Positions 54,442-64,000 of a DNA stretch of 64,000 nt are shown piece after piece (the first letter of the stretch is position 1; every line of letters starts with the position of its first letter). Below the pieces are notes generated by a model that saw only the letters and a program-made list of their open reading frames with translations, searched no databases and was not told the origin of the DNA. Source of the DNA: Daphnia carinata (Eukaryota; Arthropoda; Branchiopoda; Diplostraca; Daphniidae). The stretch covers positions 7,726,778 to 7,790,777 of the forward strand of contig NC_081336.1 in assembly GCF_022539665.2 (NCBI RefSeq), read 5' to 3'. Position numbers and translations under genes: made by a program.

Positions 54442-55284
54442 GTGAGTATGTCCTTATTTATGTTCTGAAATTTTCTCACGTGGGACCCGTGCAATTATTT
54501 TTCACGTCAAAAACAAAAGTCATTTGTTCCAGGTGGCGACACAACAGGATTAAATATTTCAGAATTTTTTTTGCGTGTTGTTCCATCCAACGCCTTTACT
54601 GACCCATTGCCTCGGGCATTCTAGGATTTCCCCTAACAATCCCGCATCGTCTTGTCATTTAAATCGATTCACAAAAAAAATTATCTTAACCTCCCCCCCC
54701 CCCAAATGCATAGCTGACAGATACGTGTGGTAAGACCACACAATCGCAACCGGTTACTTCGATGGCGGTTAACCGAAACCCGCCGAATCTCTTTTGATTC
54801 ACGCGCTCTATCCGAAAATCGAATGCCATCAAGATGCGTAAAAAACAAAGCAGAACGTCTTTAACGTCTGCACGAAAACAAAACAACAGCCCTCCCCTAT
54901 CTTTCGCGAAAAAAAAAAAGAGAGTTCGAAGCAAAAGACGTTGCCATCGAGTTCGTGACTGTGCGGTAAGAATCGGGAGTGAGCGCAAATGTAGGTCAGC
55001 CTTTCGTCTGTTCCTCCCATTTTGACGAGACTTCTTCTTCCTCCTTTTTTTTTATGGAAGGGGGTGGGGAGGTGGTGGAGTAAAGAAACAGAGAGTTTCT
55101 AGTAGCTACTGTGTTATATAGGCCTCGAACGATACGCAAGAAGGAGAGAATGTTGTTTCCTACCTTTTTTTTCAGTTGTGATGCTAATGACAAGCTGTTC
55201 GGTTCGTTTTGTTCTCCAGCAGGTCGTGTGCGTCTCGTTTGTTTTTCCCTGCAAAACAAGAAGAAATTTATTGTTAAACACATC

Positions 55285-58200
55285 ATGAGGATTTTCTTAG
55301 CTCTCTTCATCTTAGGGGTAAGTTCTATCATTTTCCTTTCGCTAAATTTAAATATAATTGAAATGCTGAATTGAAATTTTTGTGGGGATAGCACGCATTG
55401 GCGGGACTTCCGCACGGCCAGTTGTCGGCTCAAATCAACGCGGATAAATTGAAACATCACGAGAGACTACATCCGATTGTGGTCCAGCAAAAGACGCCCA
55501 ATGTTCCGGGTTCCGGCATCCGCATTCTGCGTCAACAACCGGCTGGCTATCAGTACCCACAGCCGACCCCTTCCTTCTTCCTTCCCACACAAGCCAGCAA
55601 TTCAGGTAAACAACATTGACTATTTTTCTATGCGGGTACGTTTTTGGTTCAATTTTCATTTGCATTCTTACAATCTCGCAATATCAAAATCAAGAATGCG
55701 TGACCTCGATTGAGAGATGTTCAAAAAAACGGCTAGCGGCTGATTTTGATTTCGTTAAACAGAGGGAGGCAATACTTTCTATTTATGCACGAACATTTTC
55801 AGAAAAAAATCTCGGTACTCTAGAATAGACAAGCCTTAATAATCCAGAACAGTGTGAGTGAACACATCGCGGGCCGGAAGTCAACCTATCACGCCGGAAA
55901 AGAAAAAAACAATCGTGCGTCTTTTGAATTTCGATGTTGTCGTGATTCACGAGACCTAGTCTATATAGTACCATCATTTTTCTTGAAAAAAAATCCCCTC
56001 AAAACACTCTAGCATTGGATGGGCCGTGTGGTGTTATGTCGGACAACTTTTTTTTTTTTTTTCAAGTCGTGACTCGAAAAAAAAAATAAATAAAATGATG
56101 GATGTGTTTGAAAAATGGGAGCTAGGGTGGAGAGAGAGAGAGAGTATTAACTTGTTTCTACATAATCCGAGATTTTCCCCGCCGCTGGTTTCATGTTGGA
56201 ACCGTACCGTGTCGTCATCGAGCCCGACAGAAAGAAGAGAAATGAGGTCGTTGCCTCATTCATCGAGCCTGACGCGGCGAAACCCAAGAAAAAAAACATT
56301 TTGATTGCTTCTCCTTTTTATTTTTTTTCTCGCCTGCCGGCGACTTTCACCTGCTCCCTTAACATCTCGCAATTCATTACACAAAAAAAACGAATTCTAT
56401 TTCAAGAAAAATGACGTTAAATGATCCCACAGTACAAACGGCAGTGACGCTACCCCAACAATTAGTTCCAGCATCGACCGCACCTCCGCCGACGTTAGCT
56501 CCGACCTATCCGACGACGGCTTACCTGCCGCCTACCAGTGCGCCCACGACGGCTGCCCCGCCTCCGCCAGAGGTCATCATCGTCGAACCCATCCGACCTG
56601 TGACCATCCCGGCCTTCATCGCTCCAGCCACAACGGCTCCGATCACTGTGCCGCCCGTTAGCGTCACCCAACCGTCCATCCTATCGTTCATACCTCGTCC
56701 GACCGTCGGCCCGGTTGTTGTCGAACCGCCAGCGATGAACATGGCTCTGATGCCGCAATTGCCCACCGTCCAAATGGCCCAAATCGTCTCGTTGGATGTC
56801 GATTGCGCTAAAGAGTCCATGGTCGTCAAAATCAAATTCGATCGCGCTTTCGGCGGTCTTATCTACTCCAAGGTATCGCCACACTCACTAGGCCCCCCAC
56901 GTCAAAAGAGCTTAAGTTTAAAATGCAAATTTTGACAACTGAATAGGGTTTCCATAGCAACTTGGATTGCCATCACGTGCGTTACGGAACCAACCGCGAT
57001 TCGTATGTGTTCACCATCCGTTTGGATTCGTGCGGATCGCAATGGGTCGACGCTTTGGCCAGTGGCGGACAAGCTTATCTAGAAAACGTCATCATCATTC
57101 AAAACGAGCCGGGCATTCAAGAGGTGCGATCCCAAAACATTTTTAAAAAAACAAAAATTTGAAATTGAAATTCTGCTTAGATCTGGGACACTTCCCGCTC
57201 AATCCGCTGCTTCTGGGAAGGTTCCCTGGAGAAGACGGTCACTTACGCCTTCAACATCGACATGCTGGACACTCAGATCGTCAGCTTCAGCGGCGATTCG
57301 GCGACTGCCAGCATGGACATCCAGATTGGCAAGGGACCGTTCGCTCCGAGCGTCAACGGACTGGTCAAGATTGGCGATACTTTGACGATGGTCATCGCCA
57401 TCGAAGGCGACCCAGGTTTCGATGTCCAGGTGCAGGAGTGTATCGCTCACGACGGCGACCGAGCCAACGCTGTGACGCTGACCGACAAACGCGGCTGCGT
57501 CCTCAAGAAGAAACTGATGGGACCTTGGCAAAAGAGCAGCCAAACCGGCCGGCCCGGCGTGTCTCTCGTCGCCTTCTCCTTCTTCCAGGCTTTCAAATTC
57601 CCCGATCAAATGGAAGTCTTCCTCGAATGCAACGTCGAACTCTGCAAGAACGGATGCGATGTCTGCCCCGATGACGCCAGTCTCGTAATTATACAACACA
57701 TGAATCAAATCGAAAACGGATGTTTAATGTTTTTTTCGTTTGTCCCGCAGTTTGACATCCGCAGTCGCAATCGCCGTAGCGTCAACAACTCAACGGCCGA
57801 AGTATCGGACGTCCGTTTGCGCCGATCGCTTCGCGTCATCTCTAACGAGGATATTGCTTACAAACCAGATTCGCATTCCGTCGTGACTCTCACCACAGGT
57901 GAGTAAAAAACAAACAGCAAAGCGCACGTTGTCTCAATTCATGTCACCTTTGCTTCCGCACACACAAACAATTTAAAAAAAAAAAAAAAAAGGAATATTT
58001 TTTTAAAAAGAAGAGTTGACTGATTGACTGATTGTTTTTCGATGATAAACGAAAGACGATTCGAAACGCATTATAACGGCCAGTATTTTTTGTACCAGTA
58101 TTATGTGACATATCGTAAATGTCTTTTCGATATCATGTCTATCTTGAAAAAGAAGTGGACTTTCTATTTTTTTCTACCACCTAATCGCAATTGTAATCCA

Positions 58201-58734
58201 TCCCAAGCATATTAACCAACGCCTTTACCTTTAGCTAATGTTCGCCAAACTGCGCATTCGAATTCCATTTTTTACAATAAAAAAAACGAATTGTCTCATC
58301 ATTTGCAATTGGATCAATTCGATTCACTTTAATTTCTTAGTACTGTGAATCAACAGAATACCAAAACGATATTACAGTTAAAGTGGTCAATAAATAAAAG
58401 CCACACGTGTGGCAACAATAAAAAAAAACATGTTCATTTTCTATCGAAACAATCAGTCAATCAGAATACGAGTCGCACAAAACAACACGCCTATATTGCC
58501 ATAAATGATCGTTCGTTTCGCACAGGCAATCGTCTGACGAACCACGAGGACGTGTGCATGTCCCTCAGCAGCTTCGTCGTCGGCCTCGTTGTGATTCTCA
58601 TCATCCTGGTCGTGTCGTGCGTCATGACGGCCTTGCTCTGCGTGAAAATCCGCTCGGCAACTGTCGGCACCGAGTCCATCTACCCGCCAAGTTCCACGTA
58701 CCACGCCTTTTCATCTTCTGCCTCAAAAGCCTGA
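55285..58734 (+). CDS. Zona pellucida (ZP) domain transmembrane protein of the cuticle/apical matrix type
   Basis: Seven coding exons keep frame: 55285-55317, 55392-55605, 56433-56872, 56947-57123, 57181-57684, 57751-57898 and 58526-58734, giving 574 residues. A signal peptide (MRIFLALFILG and following) is encoded by exon 1. Residues 85-200 are a Pro/Thr/Ala/Val-rich mucin-like stretch. The ZP domain begins near residue 200 (SLDVDCAKESMVVKIKF) and runs to about 450 with paired cysteines (GFHSNLDCHHV, RLDSCGSQW, SIRCFWEG, VQECIAHD, ECNVELCKNGCDVC). Dibasic furin-like sites (RSRNRRS, RLRRSLR) separate it from one membrane helix at about 519-545 (FVVGLVVILIILVVSCVMT) and a short tail. Arthropod ZP proteins of this layout polymerise in the apical extracellular matrix and shape cuticle. 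Which fly paralogue is closest cannot be decided here. Confidence 0.9.
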
Positions 58735-59130
58735 AACCAATAATTTCAATTTGTATACGAAACATTTAGTCTTCAACTCCTATCGTGATTATGTTTGATA
58801 TTGTTCGCTACATGCTGATTGGCCAGGTGCGATCGGCTCATTGAAACTTGTGAATATTATAGAGATTTTAATTTTTGTTGTATTGATTTCGGTACTATGC
58901 TCAATACACGACAACGATTGACGTTGTTTTATATTTCAAATTTTTTTTTGCTGCCAATTACATGGAAAGCCTAGAGCTACTAGTTTAGATTTGCATTCTA
59001 CGTTAATCCAATTACGATTGAAATTGACTACCAGGCTGCTCTTTTAAATAAAATTACGCTCGCTCGCTCTCCGCATTTCGTTCCGTTTAGCCTGTCTAGT
59101 TAAGCGATTAGTTAGAAAGAGGAAGAAACT

Positions 59131-60329
59131 TTAGGAATGACGAGGCAACAAAGATGAATCGAACGCGAATGCAATGGCGTACACACGTCGACCACTAATC
59201 ACGAGAACAAGAAGGTGAGGATGCGTGTGACGTTGCATTCGGTTAGATCTACCAACGTTGAGAAAACGTAGTGGTTTCAACTCTGAAAACAGATCTTTCT
59301 GTCCTAGTTTTAACATCTGTCAATGGAAAAGAAGAATGTGTATATTAAAAATGGTAATTGCACGATGAATCCTTAGCATCACAAGAGGGTTGAGGGTAAA
59401 AGAATTTTAAATCAGTGACGATCTGGCGATTTAACGTTCACAGTTCAACAAAAATGGAGAAAGACACGAACAAAAAAAGGAGAAATAAGAAATCTGTTTC
59501 CTTTCCCAGTTCTTGGTGAGCCTTACTTGACTTGAAGCTGAAAAAGAGTCATGCAATAAAGCCAATATCTCTCAGCTATTTTGGGATTTAGAAAAATGAA
59601 GCAACAATGAGCGTACGCTGTCAAGACGAATTTGCCCCTCACCCTTGTTAAATAGGTGTTCAATTTGAAACAAAGGCTGTAGAAGTTCGTTGAGGAAGAT
59701 CATCACAGTCATCATTCTCTAAGAACTAATAAACTTGTACTGTTTAGAAGAAGTAAATTCTGTCAAGCGGTGAAACATGAAATAACCTACACAAGCCAAA
59801 TGTTCAAAAAAACATTGCTTGCCATTATTCCTCAAGAAATAATAAAAGGAAAAGAATACAACTGAATTCCACAATAGCATTGAGCTATAGATTTTCTTTC
59901 TGCTGTCTGAACAACAATGGAGTACTAAACAACAGATTCTACACACATTCTTTGGGGATTTTAATTCTGGAGTGTTCTCGCTGCCCTTTACCACCTAATC
60001 CCAAGAATAGCAAGAAAACCTAAAGCTCTTTCAGTACAACAATGTTGAACCCTGTTTTTGGGTGTTCAACCTACTCAAATGAGTCTTCTGTACAAATGAT
60101 ATTGTCAATCCGGTCATGTGGACAAATTCTGTCTGTTCACCTATTATTTTTTGCTGTCTGATCGACCTTTGTCATTTCATTATGAAATTTAAGTGCAACT
60201 CAATCGAAGAATTTGCTTATGTGTGGTGACATATGAAACTAAATAATTAACCTATTCTAAAATATATTTTTTTAAATCACTCACGTTTTATGTGTTGTCA
60301 TTTTCTTCTCCAGATTGGAAGTGGCCATT
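59131..60329 (-). CDS. Candidate unrecognised multi-exon gene, model incomplete
   Basis: On the minus strand a start exon 60282-60329 reads MATSNLEKKMTTHK and ends at a GTGAGT donor. Joining it to an acceptor CAG at about 59981 continues in frame as ENTPELKSPKNVCRICC, a Cys-rich segment that recalls the start of a ZAD-type zinc-binding domain, but only weakly. Further coding-like pieces are ELLQPLFQIEHLFNKGEGQI (about 59610-59690) and an ATG directly after an acceptor at 59316. A consistent full-length frame was not found. It could be a real small gene or a decayed one. Confidence 0.3.
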
Positions 60330-62334
60330 TTCCAAACACACTGAAGACCAGAGAGTATGGCACAATCACATACTGAGGATTTTGGTGAAGAATGGGTCAA
60401 ATGAAACAGAATCTGAAATTTTTAAAATAGAGATAAATAAAGTTAGAATATGCGTTCACGTTTGAATTTTTGCTTACGAAACGTGGTAACGATTTGATTT
60501 AGACGACAGGATTGGCTCCGACACCTATGAGTAAAGCTCATATTTCATTCTTGCAAGCGCGCCAAAGTTAAATGTTTTGGCGGGCACTGACTTGTATTGG
60601 CACGAACATTCTCACGCCATCTAGCGATAACTGCTGAAGTTCAAGTTATAAACCTGTGTTCCATCCGACATCTTGCTTAACCCGGCTTAACCTGTTTTCC
60701 ATCCGTTTAATTAACAAAGGTAATGGTTAGACGGCCTTTGAAAGATAAGTATCATTTAGGAAGGGCCTAACTAGGGTGGCTATCAAGGATTTTTCCGTCC
60801 ACACCCCAGTTTAAAAGGGCAACGCAAACTGGAAATCGGAAAAGGACGATAGATTTAACGAAATTCCATCCATCACAAGATAGAGACGTATTGAATTATT
60901 GTTGTCAGAAAATGAATAAAATTTAGTTGATTTTACACATTGCCTGTTACCATCCATTATGATATAAAAAAGAAACAGGAAATTTGAACACTTTTAGACT
61001 ACCTTTTCCACCTATCATGGCAGTGCTTCTAAAATGGTAACCACTTCCTCGCGCCCGACAAAACACCTACCTACCTCTACAGTCCTTCTATGAGCAATTC
61101 CATTGTCATTTGCTTTTTCATTTTCTTACCAGTTCTCTTGCACATTAGGTTCTGAAACTTGTTCCAGTTTATGTGCAGTGAACCTTTTTTGAATTTTCTG
61201 TGTTTCTGGTTTCGTATGATTGTTTTGTTCGCGCACGTCCACAAAATGGATGACATTTTCCCCACTCCTTTTCAATGCACACGTCATTACGTAGATGATA
61301 TATCGAAACAGCGCATTTTAGAATTAGTAAGAGAGCTTCGACAGAATTTGCATCATTTCGATCAAATAGTTTTTAGGCAAATATATATATAGGTATGTTT
61401 TGCATTATTTTCTACCGATCGACTATATACCACTATCCAGCGGATGGTACTTCCTATCTTTTTCTAATCGCTTACCTATTGAAAATATTTTTATAGATTG
61501 GAGTTATGACAGGTCCATCCAGTAACGTGTTGTGTGTGATACTGTTATCGTTTCGAAAGCTGTCTGTCTAGCTCGGCCCCATACCCAACCGTTTGTCTCT
61601 GTCACCAGGAGCTCGAGTGGAAGCCATGGATTTTTCATAAATGGTAACACAAAGAGGCAATCGAATTTTAATGGCAAGACCGAGACGAGAACTTGACAAG
61701 AAAAGTCAAGTTAATGTGGTTGCGAATGAAATGCAATGGACGAACAAGATTCGCCATAAGAAATTAAACTTTCAATTCAAGCTATTGTGAATTTTTCGGA
61801 CACTTATTATAGTGGTTGTAAGCACCATCTTTAATCAACCTCTACGCTTGAAAAAACAAAGCGGAAATACGAAAATTGTTACCTTTCCCTAAACAATCAT
61901 GGCTGCCTTTCTTAGAAGGTAACCACTCCCTCTACGCAGAAATGACATCCATTTGCTAAATTTTAGCATAGCAGTTTGCATGTGCCTATGATTAGTTTCA
62001 TCTTTAAACTAGATCAATCGGTGTTTGCATTAGTTGCACTAATCTTTTTGTCTTTTTCCCCTGCATGTATATTCGTACGTTATTGACTGTTGGTGTTACG
62101 TAACCATCGAATTGCAATTAGTGCGTCCTACCGGAAGTTTACAATTAATTTTGTCCTGTAACAGAACAAAAAAATTCGTTAAGTGTCGGACAGGCCTGAA
62201 CATGTTCAACTCAAGGACAAACAACACCATGGCGGGAAACAGGAGATTTCGCAACCAGCTCTTATTGTTTGCCAATTTGACAAGAGCCATGTCACTAGGG
62301 AATTAAGGACTGTGAAGCAGCTGTCAATCAAACG
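60330..62334. other. Intergenic stretch before the histone relics
   Basis: Contains the CTCF-like motif at 60614-60627. Open frames at 61077-61392 and 62096-62306 have no recognised domain. The end of the 62112-62306 + strand frame vaguely recalls a histone H2B C-terminus but is too weak to annotate. Confidence 0.4.
60614..60627 (-). promoter_or_regulatory. CTCF-like CTAGATGGCG motif
   Basis: ACGCCATCTAGCGA reads in reverse as TCGCTAGATGGCGT, matching the words at 37145-37192 and 42361-42376. It lies about 290 bp upstream of the candidate minus-strand gene's ATG. Confidence 0.4.
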
Positions 62335-62568
62335 TTGAAGAGACCGAGAACAAAGGCATATGCTTGTCAGAGATTGGTTTCCAAGAAAATGGTGGGAAAA
62401 ACGACCATTGGACAGAAAATGTTTAAGCAACGTGATTGGAAATACTTGACGGTAGCCAGTGAGCAATACATCACTGCGCTATATAGTCTAAGCGACAGAT
62501 GTAATAAACCTTTCAGTTCTATTGTCTTTAGTGATGGAAGAAGTGGTCGTTGTTCAAGTGTTGAAGGT
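62335..62568 (+). pseudogene. Possible histone H3 relic, highly degenerate
   Basis: The open frame contains QRLV at about 62368 and, 25 residues later, ASEQYITALYSLSDRC. H3 has QRLV followed after 23 residues by ASEAYLVGLFEDTNLC, so both anchors and their spacing are roughly kept. The segment between them is not H3-like. It ends at GAAG with a good GTAAGC donor, and a TTTTAG acceptor lies just before the H4 relic. Proximity to an H4 relic raises the likelihood; on its own the match would be weak. Confidence 0.35.
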
Positions 62569-62641
62569 AAGCATGACATGGGAGTAGTTATGTTATTTTG
62601 TGCGTGTTATCTGAGTATTACTTAATTTTAGAAGACCCTGA

Positions 62642-62866
62642 AGACTCATCATCCGTCACCTAGCTAACCGTGGCTGCTTCAAGCTCATCTACGAGAAACC
62701 ACGTGGCATACTGGCAATTCCCCTCGAGAATAACTTTGGTACCACTTGCACCTTAAACGAGCATTCCACGAGGAAGGCAGTTACGATGGTGAACGTCGTA
62801 TACGGATTGAAACATCAACGGCATCCTGTTCACGCGATTAACCTCACGAATCGATCCGGGCCTTGA
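62642..62866 (+). pseudogene. Histone H4 relic
   Basis: One frame reads IIRHLANRGCFKLIYEKPRG, then ILAIPLENNF, then STRKAVTMVNVVYGLKHQ. This aligns along the H4 core (IRRLARRGGVK, LIYEETRG, LENVIRD, KRKTVTAMDVVYALKRQ) with about 22 of 48 identities after LIYE, and a four-residue deletion (RISG) before LIYE. The N-terminal tail is missing, an in-frame stop (TGA 62639-62641) lies just upstream, and the C-terminal LYGFGG is replaced before the TGA at 62864. H4 is normally almost invariant, so this copy is long dead. A hairpin of histone 3'-end type begins 17 bp after its stop. Confidence 0.75.
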
Positions 62867-62874
62867 TGTACACA

Positions 62875-63620
62875 ACGGAATCGGTCCTTTTGAGGACCAC
62901 CAAATCTTCTAATTGCCTCAATACGTGTGGTAAAGCTACATGGGTCCTTTTCAGGCCCACACGAATCGCTAATTACGCCCTCCTCTTAAACAACCGGACC
63001 TTTTCAGGTCCATAACGATCGTTAATTACGCTCAACTGTTAAAAAATCGGTCCTTCTCAGGTCCACCATAATCGCCGCTTACGCCTTCGTGTTTAATAAT
63101 CGGTCCTTTTCAGGTCCATAAGAATCACTACTTATGCTCACCAGTTAAACAATCGGTCCTTTTCAGGTCCATAAGAATCACTACTTACGTTTACCAGTTA
63201 AACAATCGGTCCTTTTCAGGTCAATCGGTCCTTTTCAGGTCCATAAGAATCACTACTTACGCTTACCAGTTAAACAATCGGTCCTTTTCAGGTCCGCAAG
63301 AATCGCTAAAAACGCAACCTTACTTAACAATCGGGCCTTTTCAGGTCCATAAGAATCACTACTTACGCTTACCAGTTAAACAATCGGTCCTTTTCAGGTC
63401 CGCAAGAATCGCTAAAAACGCAACCTTACTTAACAATCGGGCCTTTCAATGTCCATGAGAATCGCTGATGGCGCTTTAGTTTGAAACAATCGGACCTTTT
63501 TGGGACCATATGAATCGCTAATTGCGCTTTGTTTAGGAACAAATGGTTCTTTTTAGAGCCTTGAAGATCGCAAAATTACGCGATCGTGTTAAACAAACGG
63601 CCCTTTATAGGGCCACCACA
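62875..63620 (+). repeat. 53-bp tandem array of histone 3' stem-loop-like hairpins (15 copies)
   Basis: Hairpin starts are at 62883, 62943, 62996, 63049, 63102, 63155, 63208, 63227, 63280, 63333, 63386, 63439, 63492, 63545 and 63599. Spacing is 53 bp except for 60, one truncated 19-bp unit, and 54 at the end. The typical element is AATCGGTCCTTTTCAGGTCC: a 6-bp stem with a TTTC loop, like the histone mRNA end GGYYYT-N4-ARRRCC. Four copies have different fully paired stems: GGTCCT/AGGACC (62883), GGACCT/AGGTCC (62996), GGTTCT/AGAGCC allowing G-T (63545) and GGCCCT/AGGGCC (63599). The last is near-canonical, with AAAC before and ACCA after it. The middle copies form a higher-order repeat of two unit types (63227-63332 and 63333-63438). 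Confidence 0.85.
63599..63614 (+). terminator. Near-canonical histone mRNA 3'-end stem-loop
   Basis: GGCCCTTTATAGGGCC has a perfect 6-bp stem and 4-base loop, preceded by AAAC and followed by ACCACA, as in metazoan replication-dependent histone genes, where SLBP binds and U7-dependent cleavage occurs a few bases downstream. A purine-rich TTAAAGAA follows about 13 bases later, as a histone downstream element might. The only histone reading frame upstream is the H4 relic, 730 bp away across the array. Confidence 0.6.
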
Positions 63621-64000
63621 AGTTAAAGAATCTGAATCAGTTAGCAACAATAATGATTTCTTTTTCGATCAGTCTTTTGTGTTATAGGATTTAAGACATG
63701 TTCCTCTACGTTAGTTCAACTATGCGTAATTTACTGTAGGTTATATACAAATTGTGGCTAATCATAAGTTTGCAAAATACTGTGTGACAAAATTGTTGTG
63801 CCTTTGGAGACCACAAAATCAACGTTGCTGATGGAGATTCTATTTGGTGAGTTAATGTTATGACGTGACTAGTGACGTCAACATGCTCGTCTCTGTAGAA
63901 GTTCTGAGACAATAACTCTTCCATAGGCTATGTTGATTCGACAACAACTTCGAATTCTCCTGTAAATTTTCCAATCAAGTCTTATTGGTAACTATTGGAA
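63621..64000. other. Window end, no gene seen
   Basis: No supportable gene or repeat is visible in the last 380 bp. Confidence 0.5.

Noticed and set aside
57159-57708. Overlapping long ORFs on both strands within the ZP gene (57159-57674 + and 57199-57708 -)
   Set aside because: They are shadows of the large ZP exon 57181-57684, which has the conserved cysteines and splice phase.
62112-62306. Possible histone H2B C-terminal relic (QLLLFANLTRAMSLGN against RLLLPGELAKHAVSEGT)
   Set aside because: Only a few matching residues over a short span; the rest of the frame shows no H2B similarity. It would be attractive beside the H3/H4 relics but cannot be supported by eye.
63000-63600. CRISPR-like array
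   Set aside because: Regular spacing recalls a CRISPR, but the whole 53-bp unit including the between-hairpin part is repeated, there are no unique spacers, and the genome is eukaryotic.

Overview
The window is animal nuclear DNA. Its genes are split by many short introns (about 60-100 bp) with GT-AG borders, coding density is moderate, and long stretches are A/T-rich and low in complexity. The gene content fits a crustacean, most likely a water flea (Daphnia): a ciliary-type 'pteropsin' opsin, a short bicaudal-C paralogue, a DUF4806 protein and numerous gene-fragment relics. Genus is an inference from content, not from any search.

Layout. 0-2.4 kb: a truncated copy of the VPS13D N-terminus (+). 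2.6-9.1 kb: an accessory block bracketed by short near-palindromic GGACATCC repeats. It holds a spliced DUF4806 gene (-), an A-rich lysine-coding tandem duplication, a 23-bp minisatellite, and then relics of XRN1, transportin-1 and a transcription-factor-like gene placed side by side. 9.9-12.6 kb: a small membrane ORF and a compact BicC-like gene. 16.0-18.3 kb: an opsin with a clear TATA/Inr promoter. 23.0-27.8 kb: a TOX-family HMG-box gene (-). 27.8-37.9 kb: about 10 kb of homopolymer-rich non-coding DNA. 37.9-49 kb is the dense housekeeping core: Su(dx)/WWP-type HECT E3 ligase (-), AARSD1 alanyl-tRNA editing protein (+, head-to-head with the ligase), SLC22-type transporter (-) and NIPP1/PPP1R8 (-). 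54.3-58.7 kb: a zona pellucida (ZP) domain membrane protein (+). 59-60.3 kb: an unresolved candidate gene (-).

The most unusual part is the last 2 kb. A decayed histone H4 gene (with a possible H3 relic upstream) is followed by 15 head-to-tail hairpins, nearly all spaced exactly 53 bp. Their sequence (GGNCCT-TTTC-AGGNCC) is that of the histone mRNA 3' stem-loop. The last copy is a near-canonical histone stem-loop. The array therefore looks like a minisatellite made by amplifying a histone 3'-end processing element.

For the eight spliced genes modelled here (VPS13D-like, BicC, opsin, TOX, Su(dx), AARSD1, SLC22, NIPP1) and for the ZP gene, exon lengths summed to a whole number of codons ending in a stop. 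All boundaries were read by eye and need transcript confirmation.
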